64,000 nt of DNA from Terriglobia bacterium (lineage in GTDB: Bacteria > Acidobacteriota > Terriglobia > Bryobacterales > Bryobacteraceae): positions 50,312 through 114,311 of the forward strand of contig JAIQFN010000011.1 of NCBI GenBank assembly GCA_020073265.1, written 5' to 3'. Below the pieces are notes generated by a model, which worked only from the letters and a program-made list of their open reading frames with translations, was not told where the DNA came from and ran no database searches. The first letter of the stretch is position 1, and every line of letters begins with the position of its first letter. The translations under genes and the position numbers were made by a program. Below, in pieces: positions 18,070 through 25,616 of the stretch.

Positions 18070-19896
18070 TTACCAGATGTACTCTTTCGCGTCGTTCCGG
18101 CGCTCGTAGCTATCCAGCACGTGGACCACGCGGATCTTTTTGAGCTTGGCCGGATTCAGCGCGCCGATCGGAATATAAACGATGCGCCGGTTCAGATGCG
18201 CGGCGATGGAGCGGAAAATCGAGCGCGGCGGCTTCGCGGCCACATACACGACATAGCGCTGCATGGAATAATCCAAGGCCGCCAGCAGCAGGCGCTCCGG
18301 TTTGTTCTGCGCGAAGTCGTAGTCGGGATCGGACCACACGTCCACCAGGCGGCGCGGCGGCAGCGTCATCAGGAATCCGCCGTACTCAGCGCGGCCGATG
18401 CCCGGACCCACCAGGTGCTCGAACGGATACGTCGAATAAAACGCCATGTCCGATTCGTTCTGATTCTCGCCCAGCCAGGTGGTGAGGTACTGGTAGCGAT
18501 CCTCGGGATCCTGGTCGAAGACAACCACGGCCGCACCCACCTCGCCGGCGATGCGGTCGAGCTGGCGGACGTAGATCTTGCCTTCGTGCCAGTTGCGAAT
18601 GGTCTCGCGCAGGTCGATGCCGTCCAGAATGGAGGTGGTGAACGGCTCGGTGCGCGTCCGCTCCTCGGACAGCATGCTCTTGGCTTTGCGCTTCAGGAAG
18701 CGCCCATAGTCCTCAATCACCAGGTCCTCCGGCGGGTAGGAGCAGATGGCGTTGCCGTCGGTCTGGTGCGCCCACTCGCCTTCGAACTTCTCTTTCTTGC
18801 GGCGTTTCAAGGCTCGTGGGACCAGCCGCTGCTTGGGCCTCGGGAGCCGCCTACGAAGCCGTAGTTTCTTGGTGTTAAGCCAGATTTCCTCACCCGATAG
18901 ATTCACCGTCTCCAGCAGGTTGCTGGTCGGTTTCTGGGCCGGATAGCGATTGGCCATCTGCCAGACTTCGTAGGCGTAGTTGTCGTCCACCACCGAGCGC
19001 GCCGCGACGGTCAGATCGAAGACGCCGGCCAGCAGGTCGCCATTGATGGACGCCAGGTTTCGGGTGAAGCGCGCCAGCATGCGGCGCTGCCAGTATTCCA
19101 TCTTGTCGCCGGTATTCTTGGTGTACTCGGCTTCGGCCTCACGCAGCAGATCGAATTGCACTTTGGGCCGGTCGATGACTTCCTCGGGAGTCATCTGAGC
19201 GCGAAAGGTCTCGTAGCGATCTTGCAGGTAGGGATACTCGACGGTGATTTCGGCCAGGCAGTCGGGATGCGGGTTGAGCAGGCGGATTTCGGCGGGGCTG
19301 CGGCGGCTGGGCGGATCCTGCGGCTGCTCCATGGCGTCCAGCAGCGGGTCGAGCAGGTTCAGCGAAACCACCACGAACACCGAGGCCAGCGGATCGGCGC
19401 CTTGCAGCTTCCAGGCCATGCCGGAGGCGTGCGCGGCGGTCTCGTCGTTGCGCTCCTGCGGGTAAACGCGGTAGGCCTCGACGTACTTGTCGATGCCGAT
19501 GTATCGGACCGAGTAGGGGTCGGGGTACGAATCGGGAAGATGCGGCCGGTCGCCCGAGTCGGGTTCAATGAAGATCACCTCGGCGTCCACCTCGAGGCCC
19601 GAGCGCACGGCCTCGCAGAACGGATCGCAAGGTTCGATGGGGATGTAGATGCCGCGCTCGTCGTTGACGGGGTCGGGATAGACGATGACGGACAACTCGG
19701 GCAGGCGGGCCAGGGCCTGCAGGTAGGTGTCTTCGAGCGATCCGGGAAGCTCGACGGCGACGATGTGCGGCCGCTCGCTCAGGATGGCGCGGCGCAACGC
19801 GATGCTGAACTCCAGCCTTCCGGGTACCACCGGAAAATAGGTGAAGTTCCCGCGGCGCAGACTGGCCGGATCTTCGAGCTTAGGCGCGTGGGACAT
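18070..19896 (-). CDS. Large partner protein of MoxR ATPase, function unknown, probably prematurely terminated
   Basis: The 608-residue cytoplasmic protein has no signal peptide or membrane helices. The N-terminal part (about 15-130: FTYFPVVPGRLEFSIALRRA and IVAVELPGS) recalls the opening strands of ChaN/TraB/EreA-like folds, but this is only a loose resemblance. Near residues 335-375 there is a very basic linker (RLRRRLPRPKQRLVPRALKR). A C-terminal alpha/beta region (YVVYVAAKPPRSIF, RVVHVLDSYERR) follows. The start overlaps the MoxR gene by 17 nt, so both proteins are made together. MoxR ATPases usually remodel a VWA or partner protein, and this is the only candidate here. The C-terminus appears cut by an in-frame TAA. 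I do not recognise a named family. Confidence 0.75.
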   Translation of the reverse strand: MSHAPKLEDPASLRRGNFTYFPVVPGRLEFSIALRRAILSERPHIVAVELPGSLEDTYLQALARLPELSVIVYPDPVNDERGIYIPIEPCDPFCEAVRSGLEVDAEVIFIEPDSGDRPHLPDSYPDPYSVRYIGIDKYVEAYRVYPQERNDETAAHASGMAWKLQGADPLASVFVVVSLNLLDPLLDAMEQPQDPPSRRSPAEIRLLNPHPDCLAEITVEYPYLQDRYETFRAQMTPEEVIDRPKVQFDLLREAEAEYTKNTGDKMEYWQRRMLARFTRNLASINGDLLAGVFDLTVAARSVVDDNYAYEVWQMANRYPAQKPTSNLLETVNLSGEEIWLNTKKLRLRRRLPRPKQRLVPRALKRRKKEKFEGEWAHQTDGNAICSYPPEDLVIEDYGRFLKRKAKSMLSEERTRTEPFTTSILDGIDLRETIRNWHEGKIYVRQLDRIAGEVGAAVVVFDQDPEDRYQYLTTWLGENQNESDMAFYSTYPFEHLVGPGIGRAEYGGFLMTLPPRRLVDVWSDPDYDFAQNKPERLLLAALDYSMQRYVVYVAAKPPRSIFRSIAAHLNRRIVYIPIGALNPAKLKKIRVVHVLDSYERRNDAKEYIW

Positions 19897-20722
19897 AACG
19901 CAAGGCTTCGTCCCCCAGGGTTTCGAGAATGGCGGTGCGCATCAGGAACTGCTCGTCGCTCTTGCGCGACAGCGTGAGGCCGTTTTCAATGCCCTTCAGC
20001 TTCATCACGAAGCGCGCGATGTTGATGCCGTCGCGAACCGTGTAGCGCTCGTCGGCCGAGTGCGCCTGCTGCAGGAATTCGGTGACGTAGTTAAGGATGT
20101 GTTCTTCGCCGAAGGGGACATTTTCCTTGAGAATGGCGTACTCCTCGTGGCGCTCCGGAAAATCGATGGTGATCTGCGGCTGCAGGCGCGAGTGGATGTA
20201 CTCGGGAAGATCGAAGGTGGAGGCGTCGTCGTTCATGGTGGCCACCAGGCGGAACAGCGGATGGGCTTTGATCTTGATTCCGGCCACGATGGATTCCACG
20301 TAGCGGCGATTGTCGAGCAGCGGCGCGAGGCTGGCCCAGCTCTTCTCGCTCATGCGATTGCCTTCGTCCAGGATCACGACGCCCCCGCGCAGCATGGCGG
20401 TGACCAGCGGCGAAGCGACATAGCGCAGCCTGGATTCGCCTTCGATCACGGGCGTCACCAGCAGGTCCTCGGGGCGGGTGTCGACGGTGGCCTGCATGAT
20501 GTAGACCTCGCGCTCCAGCCGCTTGGCCGCCGCATAGGCCAGCGTGGTCTTGCCGACGCCCGGCTTGCCGAGCAGGCGCGGATTCATGGGGATGTCCTGG
20601 GGATCCACCACCAGCCAGGCGGCCAGCAACTGCCGCATCACCTCTTCCTGACCAACCCAGGTAACCGTGAGTTCGTCGGGATGCGCCAGGTGAAGATTGA
20701 CGCCTTCGACCGCAACCGTCAT
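19880..20722 (-). CDS. MoxR-family AAA+ ATPase
   Basis: The 280-residue protein is a compact AAA+ module. Walker A is GKPGVGKTT (52-60), Walker B is GGVVILDEGNRM (D119/E120), sensor 1 lies in LVATMNDD, and an arginine-finger region is in IHSRLQPQITIDFP. MoxR ATPases act as chaperones that assemble or activate partner proteins, often with VWA domains. Here the co-transcribed partner is the downstream protein of unknown function. The 17-nt overlap supports coupled expression. The promoter appears leaderless (see 20732-20737). Confidence 0.92.
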   Translation of the reverse strand: MTVAVEGVNLHLAHPDELTVTWVGQEEVMRQLLAAWLVVDPQDIPMNPRLLGKPGVGKTTLAYAAAKRLEREVYIMQATVDTRPEDLLVTPVIEGESRLRYVASPLVTAMLRGGVVILDEGNRMSEKSWASLAPLLDNRRYVESIVAGIKIKAHPLFRLVATMNDDASTFDLPEYIHSRLQPQITIDFPERHEEYAILKENVPFGEEHILNYVTEFLQQAHSADERYTVRDGINIARFVMKLKGIENGLTLSRKSDEQFLMRTAILETLGDEALRYVPRA

Positions 20723-20731
20723 ATGAATGCT

Positions 20732-20737
20732 ATTTTA
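20732..20737 (-). promoter_or_regulatory. -10 element of a likely leaderless promoter for the MoxR unit
   Basis: On the minus strand TAAAAT ends 9 nt before the MoxR ATG at 20722, with no Shine-Dalgarno in between. This spacing places the expected transcription start at or within two bases of the start codon. Confidence 0.5.
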
Positions 20738-20777
20738 GCGTGGCGCGGATGCTCGCTGCCGCGTGCGAGCTGCGATG

Positions 20778-21041
20778 TCAGGCGGCCGCGGAGGCTGCGG
20801 AGACCAGAGTGAGCATGGGTTGAACGGGCTGGGAGGATTCCCGGTAGGCCATTTCGAAGGCCTGCGCCATGGGACGGCAGCCGGGCGAGGAATAGAGCTG
20901 AAAGAAGATCTGCTGGATGCCGTCCGTCTGGAGGCCTCGGCAGATGCCGGCCACGCTCGCTGCCGTATCGCGAACGCAGGCGCCGCATTTCAGGCCGAGG
21001 GCGGCACAAGTTTCCGGCCTGTTCTCAGTCAGCAGGTCCAT
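20778..21041 (-). CDS. Small cysteine-containing hypothetical protein
   Basis: An 87-residue ORF with a good Shine-Dalgarno (GGGAG, 6 nt before ATG 21041). The N-terminal third contains four cysteines in CAALGLKCGAC and ICRGL, spaced in a way that could bind metal or form disulfides. The C-terminus is Ala/Ser-rich. I do not recognise a family. It lies upstream of the MoxR genes in the same direction with a 55-nt gap. It is more convincing than the antisense ORFs here because of its ribosome binding site. Confidence 0.5.
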   Translation of the reverse strand: MDLLTENRPETCAALGLKCGACVRDTAASVAGICRGLQTDGIQQIFFQLYSSPGCRPMAQAFEMAYRESSQPVQPMLTLVSAASAAA

Positions 21042-21246
21042 CGGTTCTCCCTACCTGTGTACTAGGTAAATGCAATTATTAGGGCTTAGGAGTTTTTTTC
21101 CTATAGTACCGATGGGGGATTCGGCCGACTCTTTTGCGGGTATTGGTTTGGGAGCGCTCAGCGCCCATGGGGTGAACAGGGGTCAATTATAACAAGCGTT
21201 GCGGCTTTGGCGCGCGCTGCTGAGACCAGTTCAGAAATCCTGACAG
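21042..21246. other. Intergenic region, AT-richer than its surroundings
   Basis: No gene is supported here. The first 70 nt are AT-rich (an ATTATTAGG segment and a run of seven T near 21092), unlike the GC-rich coding sequence around, and probably contain the promoter of the small minus-strand gene that starts at 21041. A TATAAC hexamer near 21187 on the plus strand has no gene downstream. No convincing terminator was seen for the minus gene ending at 21247. Confidence 0.35.
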
Positions 21247-22101
21247 TTACTTGTTCGCTCCACGCGTGTAGCCCTGATCCCGTTCCCCCTCGGCGCAGAA
21301 ATTCTCCAGAACGTCGCTGTTCGGGATCAATCGCACCGTGAACTTTACCGTAACCGGCGTCGTCAAGGTGTTTGGATCTTCGACGGTCGCCTGTATGTCC
21401 AGATGTCCGAAATCACGGCGATGGAAACGCTCCTGAACCCGCAGCGCCTCGCTGTGCGGATGTCCCCTCACATCCAGCCAGGTTTTGTCGTTGAACCCCG
21501 CCGTATCCACCACGAGCGTGTCGCCTTCCCATTTGCCAGTCGAGTAACCCATCCAAGCGGGGAAGGGATCCACGGGAAGTTTGCGCCCGTCCGTATGGAT
21601 CTCGCGAAACGCTCCGTCCAGTTCATAGTAAATGACAATCGCTTCCGGAGTCTGGAAGACTTTAAAAGGACGAGCGTTGAAATAGCGATTCGGCAAGCCG
21701 TATGGCAAGCAGTGAGCGACAGGGGAATCAGTAATGATATTCTGCCGATTCCTCAGCGTTTGCGCGGCGGCCTCGGGCCGAAGAGGCTCTTCTCCCGCTT
21801 TGAAATCGATAAAGAGATTAAAGAAATACTTGTTTTGATCACGGATGTCATCTCCGAACACCTCGCCGGCGCCAACGGGGCCATAGAGTCGCTCGATCTC
21901 ACCAGGTGGCGGAGGTTCGATCTGCCAGACTCCGGAAAGATCCGGCCTGCCATTCGAGGCGCGGGGCGCCTTGGCCGTCAGGTCTGGCTTGCCGTCCCGC
22001 TTTAATGGAGTCCCTGGCGCAGGATAGTTCAGCCACTGAGCGTTCGCAGACGCCAGCGCACCCGCTAAGGCGATCCCCAGCGTGAGTGTTTGAAATCGCA
22101 T
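21247..22101 (-). CDS. Exported hypothetical protein of an acidobacterial family
   Basis: The 284-residue protein has a clear Sec signal peptide (MRFQTLTLGIALAGALASANA). Its recognisable segments are GRPDLSGVWQ near the N-terminus, a GKWEGDTLVVDTAGFND stretch and HSEALRVQERFHRRDFGH. These are typical of a large family of secreted proteins of unknown function in Acidobacteria, often found in many paralogues. ATG 22101 is preferred over the in-frame GTG at 22119 because the signal peptide starts there and GGGGAG lies just upstream. Its function is not known. It is divergent from the DUF1801 gene. Confidence 0.8.
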   Translation of the reverse strand: MRFQTLTLGIALAGALASANAQWLNYPAPGTPLKRDGKPDLTAKAPRASNGRPDLSGVWQIEPPPPGEIERLYGPVGAGEVFGDDIRDQNKYFFNLFIDFKAGEEPLRPEAAAQTLRNRQNIITDSPVAHCLPYGLPNRYFNARPFKVFQTPEAIVIYYELDGAFREIHTDGRKLPVDPFPAWMGYSTGKWEGDTLVVDTAGFNDKTWLDVRGHPHSEALRVQERFHRRDFGHLDIQATVEDPNTLTTPVTVKFTVRLIPNSDVLENFCAEGERDQGYTRGANK

Positions 22102-22331
22102 ATTCTCCCCATTCCCCACTCCGACGAAAAACCACGTTGCCGGATTTACAGTTACTGTCCCGATTGTACTCTTCGTGCGCAGTAGGCCGCTCCGCAGCGG
22201 TGCGTTTGAGGTGCCTCCACGCTACGATTGAAGTGTATGAGGCGATTGTGCCCAGATAATCGGGCATCCTTCGCCTTTTGCGACGACCTCCAGCTAGGCT
22301 AGCCTTATGAGTTCACGGAAAGGCAGGAGGA

Positions 22332-22760
22332 ATGGCGGACAACAAAACTAAGCCTACGAAACAAAGTGTGGCGGCGTTTGTCGATGCCCTGACGGACCCG
22401 ACCAGGCGACGAGACGCAAAGGCGCTCGTCAAGTTGATGCAAAACGCGGCTGGCGAAAAGCCGAAGATGTGGGGGCCATCGATCATCGGCTTCGGCGGCT
22501 ACCACTACAGGTACGACAGCGGGCGCCAGGGCGATATGCCACTCATCGGCTTTTCGCCGCGAAAGGCCGCAACCGTTCTGTATATCATGAGCGGGCTGCG
22601 CGACTCTGGTGATCTGCTCGCAAAGCTCGGCAAGCACACAACCGGCAAGGGCTGCCTCTACATCAAGAAGCTCGCTGATGTGGACCAAAAAGTGTTGGAG
22701 GCCCTGGTCGTCAAATCCGTCGCCGCCATGCGAAGATCTCAGGGCGTTTCTCCGAGCTAG
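22332..22760 (+). CDS. DUF1801 (YdhG-like) domain protein
   Basis: The 142-residue cytosolic protein matches the DUF1801 fold. It has KALVKLMQNAAGEKPKMWG near the N-terminus, the conserved IIGFGGYHYRYDSGRQGD core, IGFSPRKAATVLYI, and GKGCLYIKKLADVD near the end. The family has no firmly assigned biochemical role. A strong AGGAGG Shine-Dalgarno lies just before ATG 22332. Its stop codon overlaps the stop of the convergent DUF1801 gene at 22757. Confidence 0.85.
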   Translation: MADNKTKPTKQSVAAFVDALTDPTRRRDAKALVKLMQNAAGEKPKMWGPSIIGFGGYHYRYDSGRQGDMPLIGFSPRKAATVLYIMSGLRDSGDLLAKLGKHTTGKGCLYIKKLADVDQKVLEALVVKSVAAMRRSQGVSPS

Positions 22761-23161
22761 CCGTTTTCGACGCGCGCCTTTATATCCGAGTACGCCGTAT
22801 CGATGAGCCTGGTTAGAGCTGCGGCGTTCGCGGCCGTTCCCGGTCTCAGTTTCACATGGCGCATGAACTTGCCGGCGCCTTGCAGCAAGCGGGCCGGATC
22901 CCTCAGCGATGCGCCGTGAAAGAACCCCACGTTGACGTGCGAGGTGAATACATTGACATAGCCGAAGGGCGCATCCCCCAAACATGCAACCGGACAGCCG
23001 TCATGCAAAAGCTCCCGGACTTCGTCCCCGCACTTTCGCATCACCTCAAACCACTGCTGCGCGATGGCTCCCAATTCACCTGCATGCTCTTTCATCCACG
23101 CATCGATGGCGGGATCCCGCTCGACAGCGCCGTTGAATCGCAGCAATTCCGTCGTCTTCAC
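22757..23161 (-). CDS. DUF1801 domain protein, convergent with the previous one
   Basis: The 134-residue protein begins at GTG 23161 and has the second DUF1801 subtype pattern: MRKCGDEVRELLHDGCPVACLG, then VNVGFFHGASLRDPARLLQG and GKFMRHVKLR. It lacks a signal peptide. It is a distant relative of the protein on the opposite strand, not a recent duplicate. The two stop codons share CTAG at 22757-22760. The start is preceded by a GATAAT hexamer at leaderless spacing and no Shine-Dalgarno. Confidence 0.85.
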   Translation of the reverse strand: MKTTELLRFNGAVERDPAIDAWMKEHAGELGAIAQQWFEVMRKCGDEVRELLHDGCPVACLGDAPFGYVNVFTSHVNVGFFHGASLRDPARLLQGAGKFMRHVKLRPGTAANAAALTRLIDTAYSDIKARVENG

Positions 23162-23169
23162 AGATTTTA

Positions 23170-23175
23170 ATTATC
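23170..23175 (-). promoter_or_regulatory. -10 element of a likely leaderless promoter for the second DUF1801 gene
   Basis: On the minus strand GATAAT (five of six consensus positions) ends 8 nt before GTG 23161. The intervening TAAAATCT contains no ribosome binding site. Confidence 0.5.
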
Positions 23176-23280
23176 ATCCAAAAGGCGTGGATCATCAGAC
23201 CCAGATGGACGCGTAGTCGCGACGCGTAGATCTGACCACAGTGAGCCGCGTCCACGGGCGGCGTCCACTGCGCGACGACT

Positions 23281-24882
23281 TTATCGCTGAGCCGAATTCA
23301 GCGCGAACCCGTACAGGCTGTCTCCGGCTGCCGCGACTACGTACTGAACGCCATCCAGCTCGTAGGTGATGGGTCCGTTGGTCATCTGGGCGTGCAGGCC
23401 GGCGTGCCACAGCGGCGTTCCCTGCTCCGGATCGAGCGCCACCAGGTTCTGATTGGTGTCGCCGGCGAACAGCAGCTTGCCGGCGGTGCTCAACAGTCCC
23501 GACCGGACGCCACCGCCGTTGCCCGGCCACTTGTGGCTCCAGCGGATCTTGCCGGTCTGATAGTCGATGGCCTGCAACATGGCTTCCGACCATCCTCCGC
23601 GATCGTTGCCGCCCCAGCCTTCCGGTTTGTCGTCGTCTTCGTAGAGGTAGTAGACGCTGAACGCTCGCGCCGCGTTGGCGTAAAACAGGCCGGTCTCGGG
23701 ATTGAAGCTCGGAGGCGGCCAATTGACGCCGCCGCCCTGGTCGGGCGAAACGAGCACTCCGTCGAGCTTCGGCTCCTTGCGGGGATTCGGCACCGGCTGG
23801 CCCTTTTCGTTCACTTCTTTGGCCCAGTTCGTTTTCACGAATTCCGACGTCACCAGGCTTTTGCCAGTGGCGCGGTCGAGCACGAAGAACCACCCGTTGC
23901 GGCTGGCCTGCGCGAGCAGCTTGCGTTTTTCGCCCTTGATTTCGCCGTCGAACAGGACCGGCGTCTGCACCGCGTCCCAGTCGTGCGTGTCGTGCGGCGA
24001 GGGCTGGAAATACCATTTCAGTTTCCCGGTGTCGGGGTTCAGCGCGATGATGCACTCGGTGTAGAGATTGTCGCCCTTGCGAGCTTTGCCTGCGATCACC
24101 GGCTGGGGATTCCCGGTACCGAAGTAGATCAGATTCAACTCCGGATCGTACGTGCTGGGCACCCAGGTCATGCCGCCGCCGTGCAGCATGGCTTCGACGT
24201 TCGGCCAGGACTGGGCTTCTGGATCGCCCGGCTCCGGGTGCGTATACCAGCGCCACTGCAGAGCGCCGGTGGCCGGATCGTGCGACTCGATGTAGCCGGG
24301 AATGTCCAGATCGTCGCCGCTGACGCCGGTGATCACGTGGTTCCTCACAATGACCGGCGCGACGGAGGCGTAGTAGAACTGATCCAGGTCGCAGATTTCG
24401 GTGTGCCAGCGCTCCTTGCCGTCCTTGAGGTTGAGCGACACCAGATTGCAGTCCGGCGTTTCAAAGTAGAGCCAGTTGCCGGAAACTCCCACGCCGCGAT
24501 TGCCGATGTGCCAGCCGCCCTTGGAGTTCTTCCATTCGTAATGCCAGATGGGGCGGCCCGAGCGGGCATCGATGGCCCACACGTGATCGGGAACGGTAAA
24601 GTAGAGCACGCCATTGATCTCGAGCGGCGTGGATTTGATCACGGGAACGTTGCCGCCGCCGCCGGCCTGGTCCGAGCCGGGGTTGGCGCGATAGACCCAG
24701 GCGAGCGCCAGCGAGCTGACGTTGGATGCATTGATCTGCGAGAGCGCGCTGTAGCGCCGCCCGGAATAGTCGCCATTGTAGGTGGGCCAGCTAGAGGCCA
24801 GGGGCTGGAGGAGCGCTGCGGGATCGAGCCTGGCCTGGGCGAAAAGTGAAACCGAGAACACGGCGAAGAAGACGAATTTCAT
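23281..24882 (-). CDS. PQQ-dependent dehydrogenase-like quinoprotein, periplasmic
   Basis: The 533-residue protein has a signal peptide (MKFVFFAVFSVSLFAQ) and an eight-bladed quinoprotein propeller. Blades are marked by WPTYNGDYSGRRYSAL, GVLYFTVPDHVWAIDARSG, VIVRNHVITGVSGDD, LIYFGTGNPQP and LVALDPEQGTPLW. The family oxidises alcohols or sugars with pyrroloquinoline quinone and passes electrons to cytochrome c. I do not see the adjacent-cysteine pair of methanol dehydrogenases. Its start overlaps the diheme cytochrome gene by ATGA, so that cytochrome is the likely electron acceptor. PQQ synthesis genes are not in the window. The substrate is unknown. Confidence 0.88.
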   Translation of the reverse strand: MKFVFFAVFSVSLFAQARLDPAALLQPLASSWPTYNGDYSGRRYSALSQINASNVSSLALAWVYRANPGSDQAGGGGNVPVIKSTPLEINGVLYFTVPDHVWAIDARSGRPIWHYEWKNSKGGWHIGNRGVGVSGNWLYFETPDCNLVSLNLKDGKERWHTEICDLDQFYYASVAPVIVRNHVITGVSGDDLDIPGYIESHDPATGALQWRWYTHPEPGDPEAQSWPNVEAMLHGGGMTWVPSTYDPELNLIYFGTGNPQPVIAGKARKGDNLYTECIIALNPDTGKLKWYFQPSPHDTHDWDAVQTPVLFDGEIKGEKRKLLAQASRNGWFFVLDRATGKSLVTSEFVKTNWAKEVNEKGQPVPNPRKEPKLDGVLVSPDQGGGVNWPPPSFNPETGLFYANAARAFSVYYLYEDDDKPEGWGGNDRGGWSEAMLQAIDYQTGKIRWSHKWPGNGGGVRSGLLSTAGKLLFAGDTNQNLVALDPEQGTPLWHAGLHAQMTNGPITYELDGVQYVVAAAGDSLYGFALNSAQR

Positions 24883-25616
24883 TTCAGGGTCTCCAGGTAA
24901 GCCACCAGGTTGTGGATGTCGGCGTCGGTGAATTCATCGAGCAGCTCGTGATGTCTGCTCAGTGGATCCTTGATCTCGACCTCGACCCCGGCCACGCGCT
25001 TCCAGGAGTGAAATTCGCCGCCGGCGTCTCGCAGGGACACTGTGAAATCATCGATGCGCTCCAGGGTTCCCGACACTGGCGGCGCCCCGAGAGCGCGCAC
25101 CGTGACTGCGATCGGCTTCCGGCGCGGAAACAGTAGCCGCTGTTGCAGCTCGTCCGGCTGAAACTTGCCAGCGATTCCGGCCAGGTCGCCAGTCGGGGAG
25201 TGGCACTCATTGCACTTGGCGCTGAAGTACTCCTTGCCTGCGGCGGCGTTGCCGGTGAGCACGTTTGGCGGCCGGCTGGCGTGCCGGTTCATGGCGGTGT
25301 ACTCGACACGGTCCCTCAGGAAGTGAGACAGGTCGACAATCTGAGCCTGGGTCAGATCGGTTTTGTGATTGGGGAGTTTTTGAAGCGCCGGCCCGAGCGC
25401 GCTGCCAAGCTTGTCGCGCAACACGACGACGGAGCGAACCAGGTCGGGACCCTGCTCGGTTCCCTGCGCGAGACTGCCGTGACAGTTGATGCAGTACTGA
25501 AGATAGGTCTTCTTGCCGCGCGCGGCGGCGGCAGGATCGATCGGCTGGCGGGCCCTCGGACCCGGTTGGGCACAAAGGCTCGCCGAAATGGCGAAGAGCA
25601 GGCAAAGAGCTCTCAT
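24879..25616 (-). CDS. Diheme cytochrome c with inserted beta domain
   Basis: The 245-residue exported protein has a signal peptide and two heme-binding sites, CINCH (42-46) and CNECH (135-139). Between the second heme and the final helix (FTDADIHNLVAYLETL) there is an insert of about 70 residues (VTVRALGAPPVSGTLERIDD, VSLRDAGGEFHSW) that looks like a small beta barrel. It probably accepts electrons from the PQQ dehydrogenase made by the next gene, with which it overlaps (ATGA). It also overlaps the upstream isomerase gene (ATGA), so the three form one translationally coupled operon. Confidence 0.88.
   Translation of the reverse strand: MRALCLLFAISASLCAQPGPRARQPIDPAAAARGKKTYLQYCINCHGSLAQGTEQGPDLVRSVVVLRDKLGSALGPALQKLPNHKTDLTQAQIVDLSHFLRDRVEYTAMNRHASRPPNVLTGNAAAGKEYFSAKCNECHSPTGDLAGIAGKFQPDELQQRLLFPRRKPIAVTVRALGAPPVSGTLERIDDFTVSLRDAGGEFHSWKRVAGVEVEIKDPLSRHHELLDEFTDADIHNLVAYLETLK

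Noticed and set aside
21080..21110. T-run with flanking TAGGA/TCCTA as a terminator or attenuator
   Set aside because: The T-run would be in the loop, not after the stem, so it does not have terminator form on either strand.
22249..22266. Palindrome TGCCC-N8-GGGCA between the divergent hypothetical and DUF1801 genes
   Set aside because: Arms of only 5 bp with an 8-nt spacer are expected by chance in this much GC-rich sequence, and no regulator gene is adjacent.
23392..24849. A 485-codon open frame on the plus strand opposite the PQQ dehydrogenase
   Set aside because: Arg/Ala/Val-rich translation without motifs; it mirrors a real gene with signal peptide and propeller repeats. Similar shadows occur opposite glmS (36211-37755), the second ABC permease (16434-17846), cobA-hemD (12978-14090) and the BNR protein (58088-59308).
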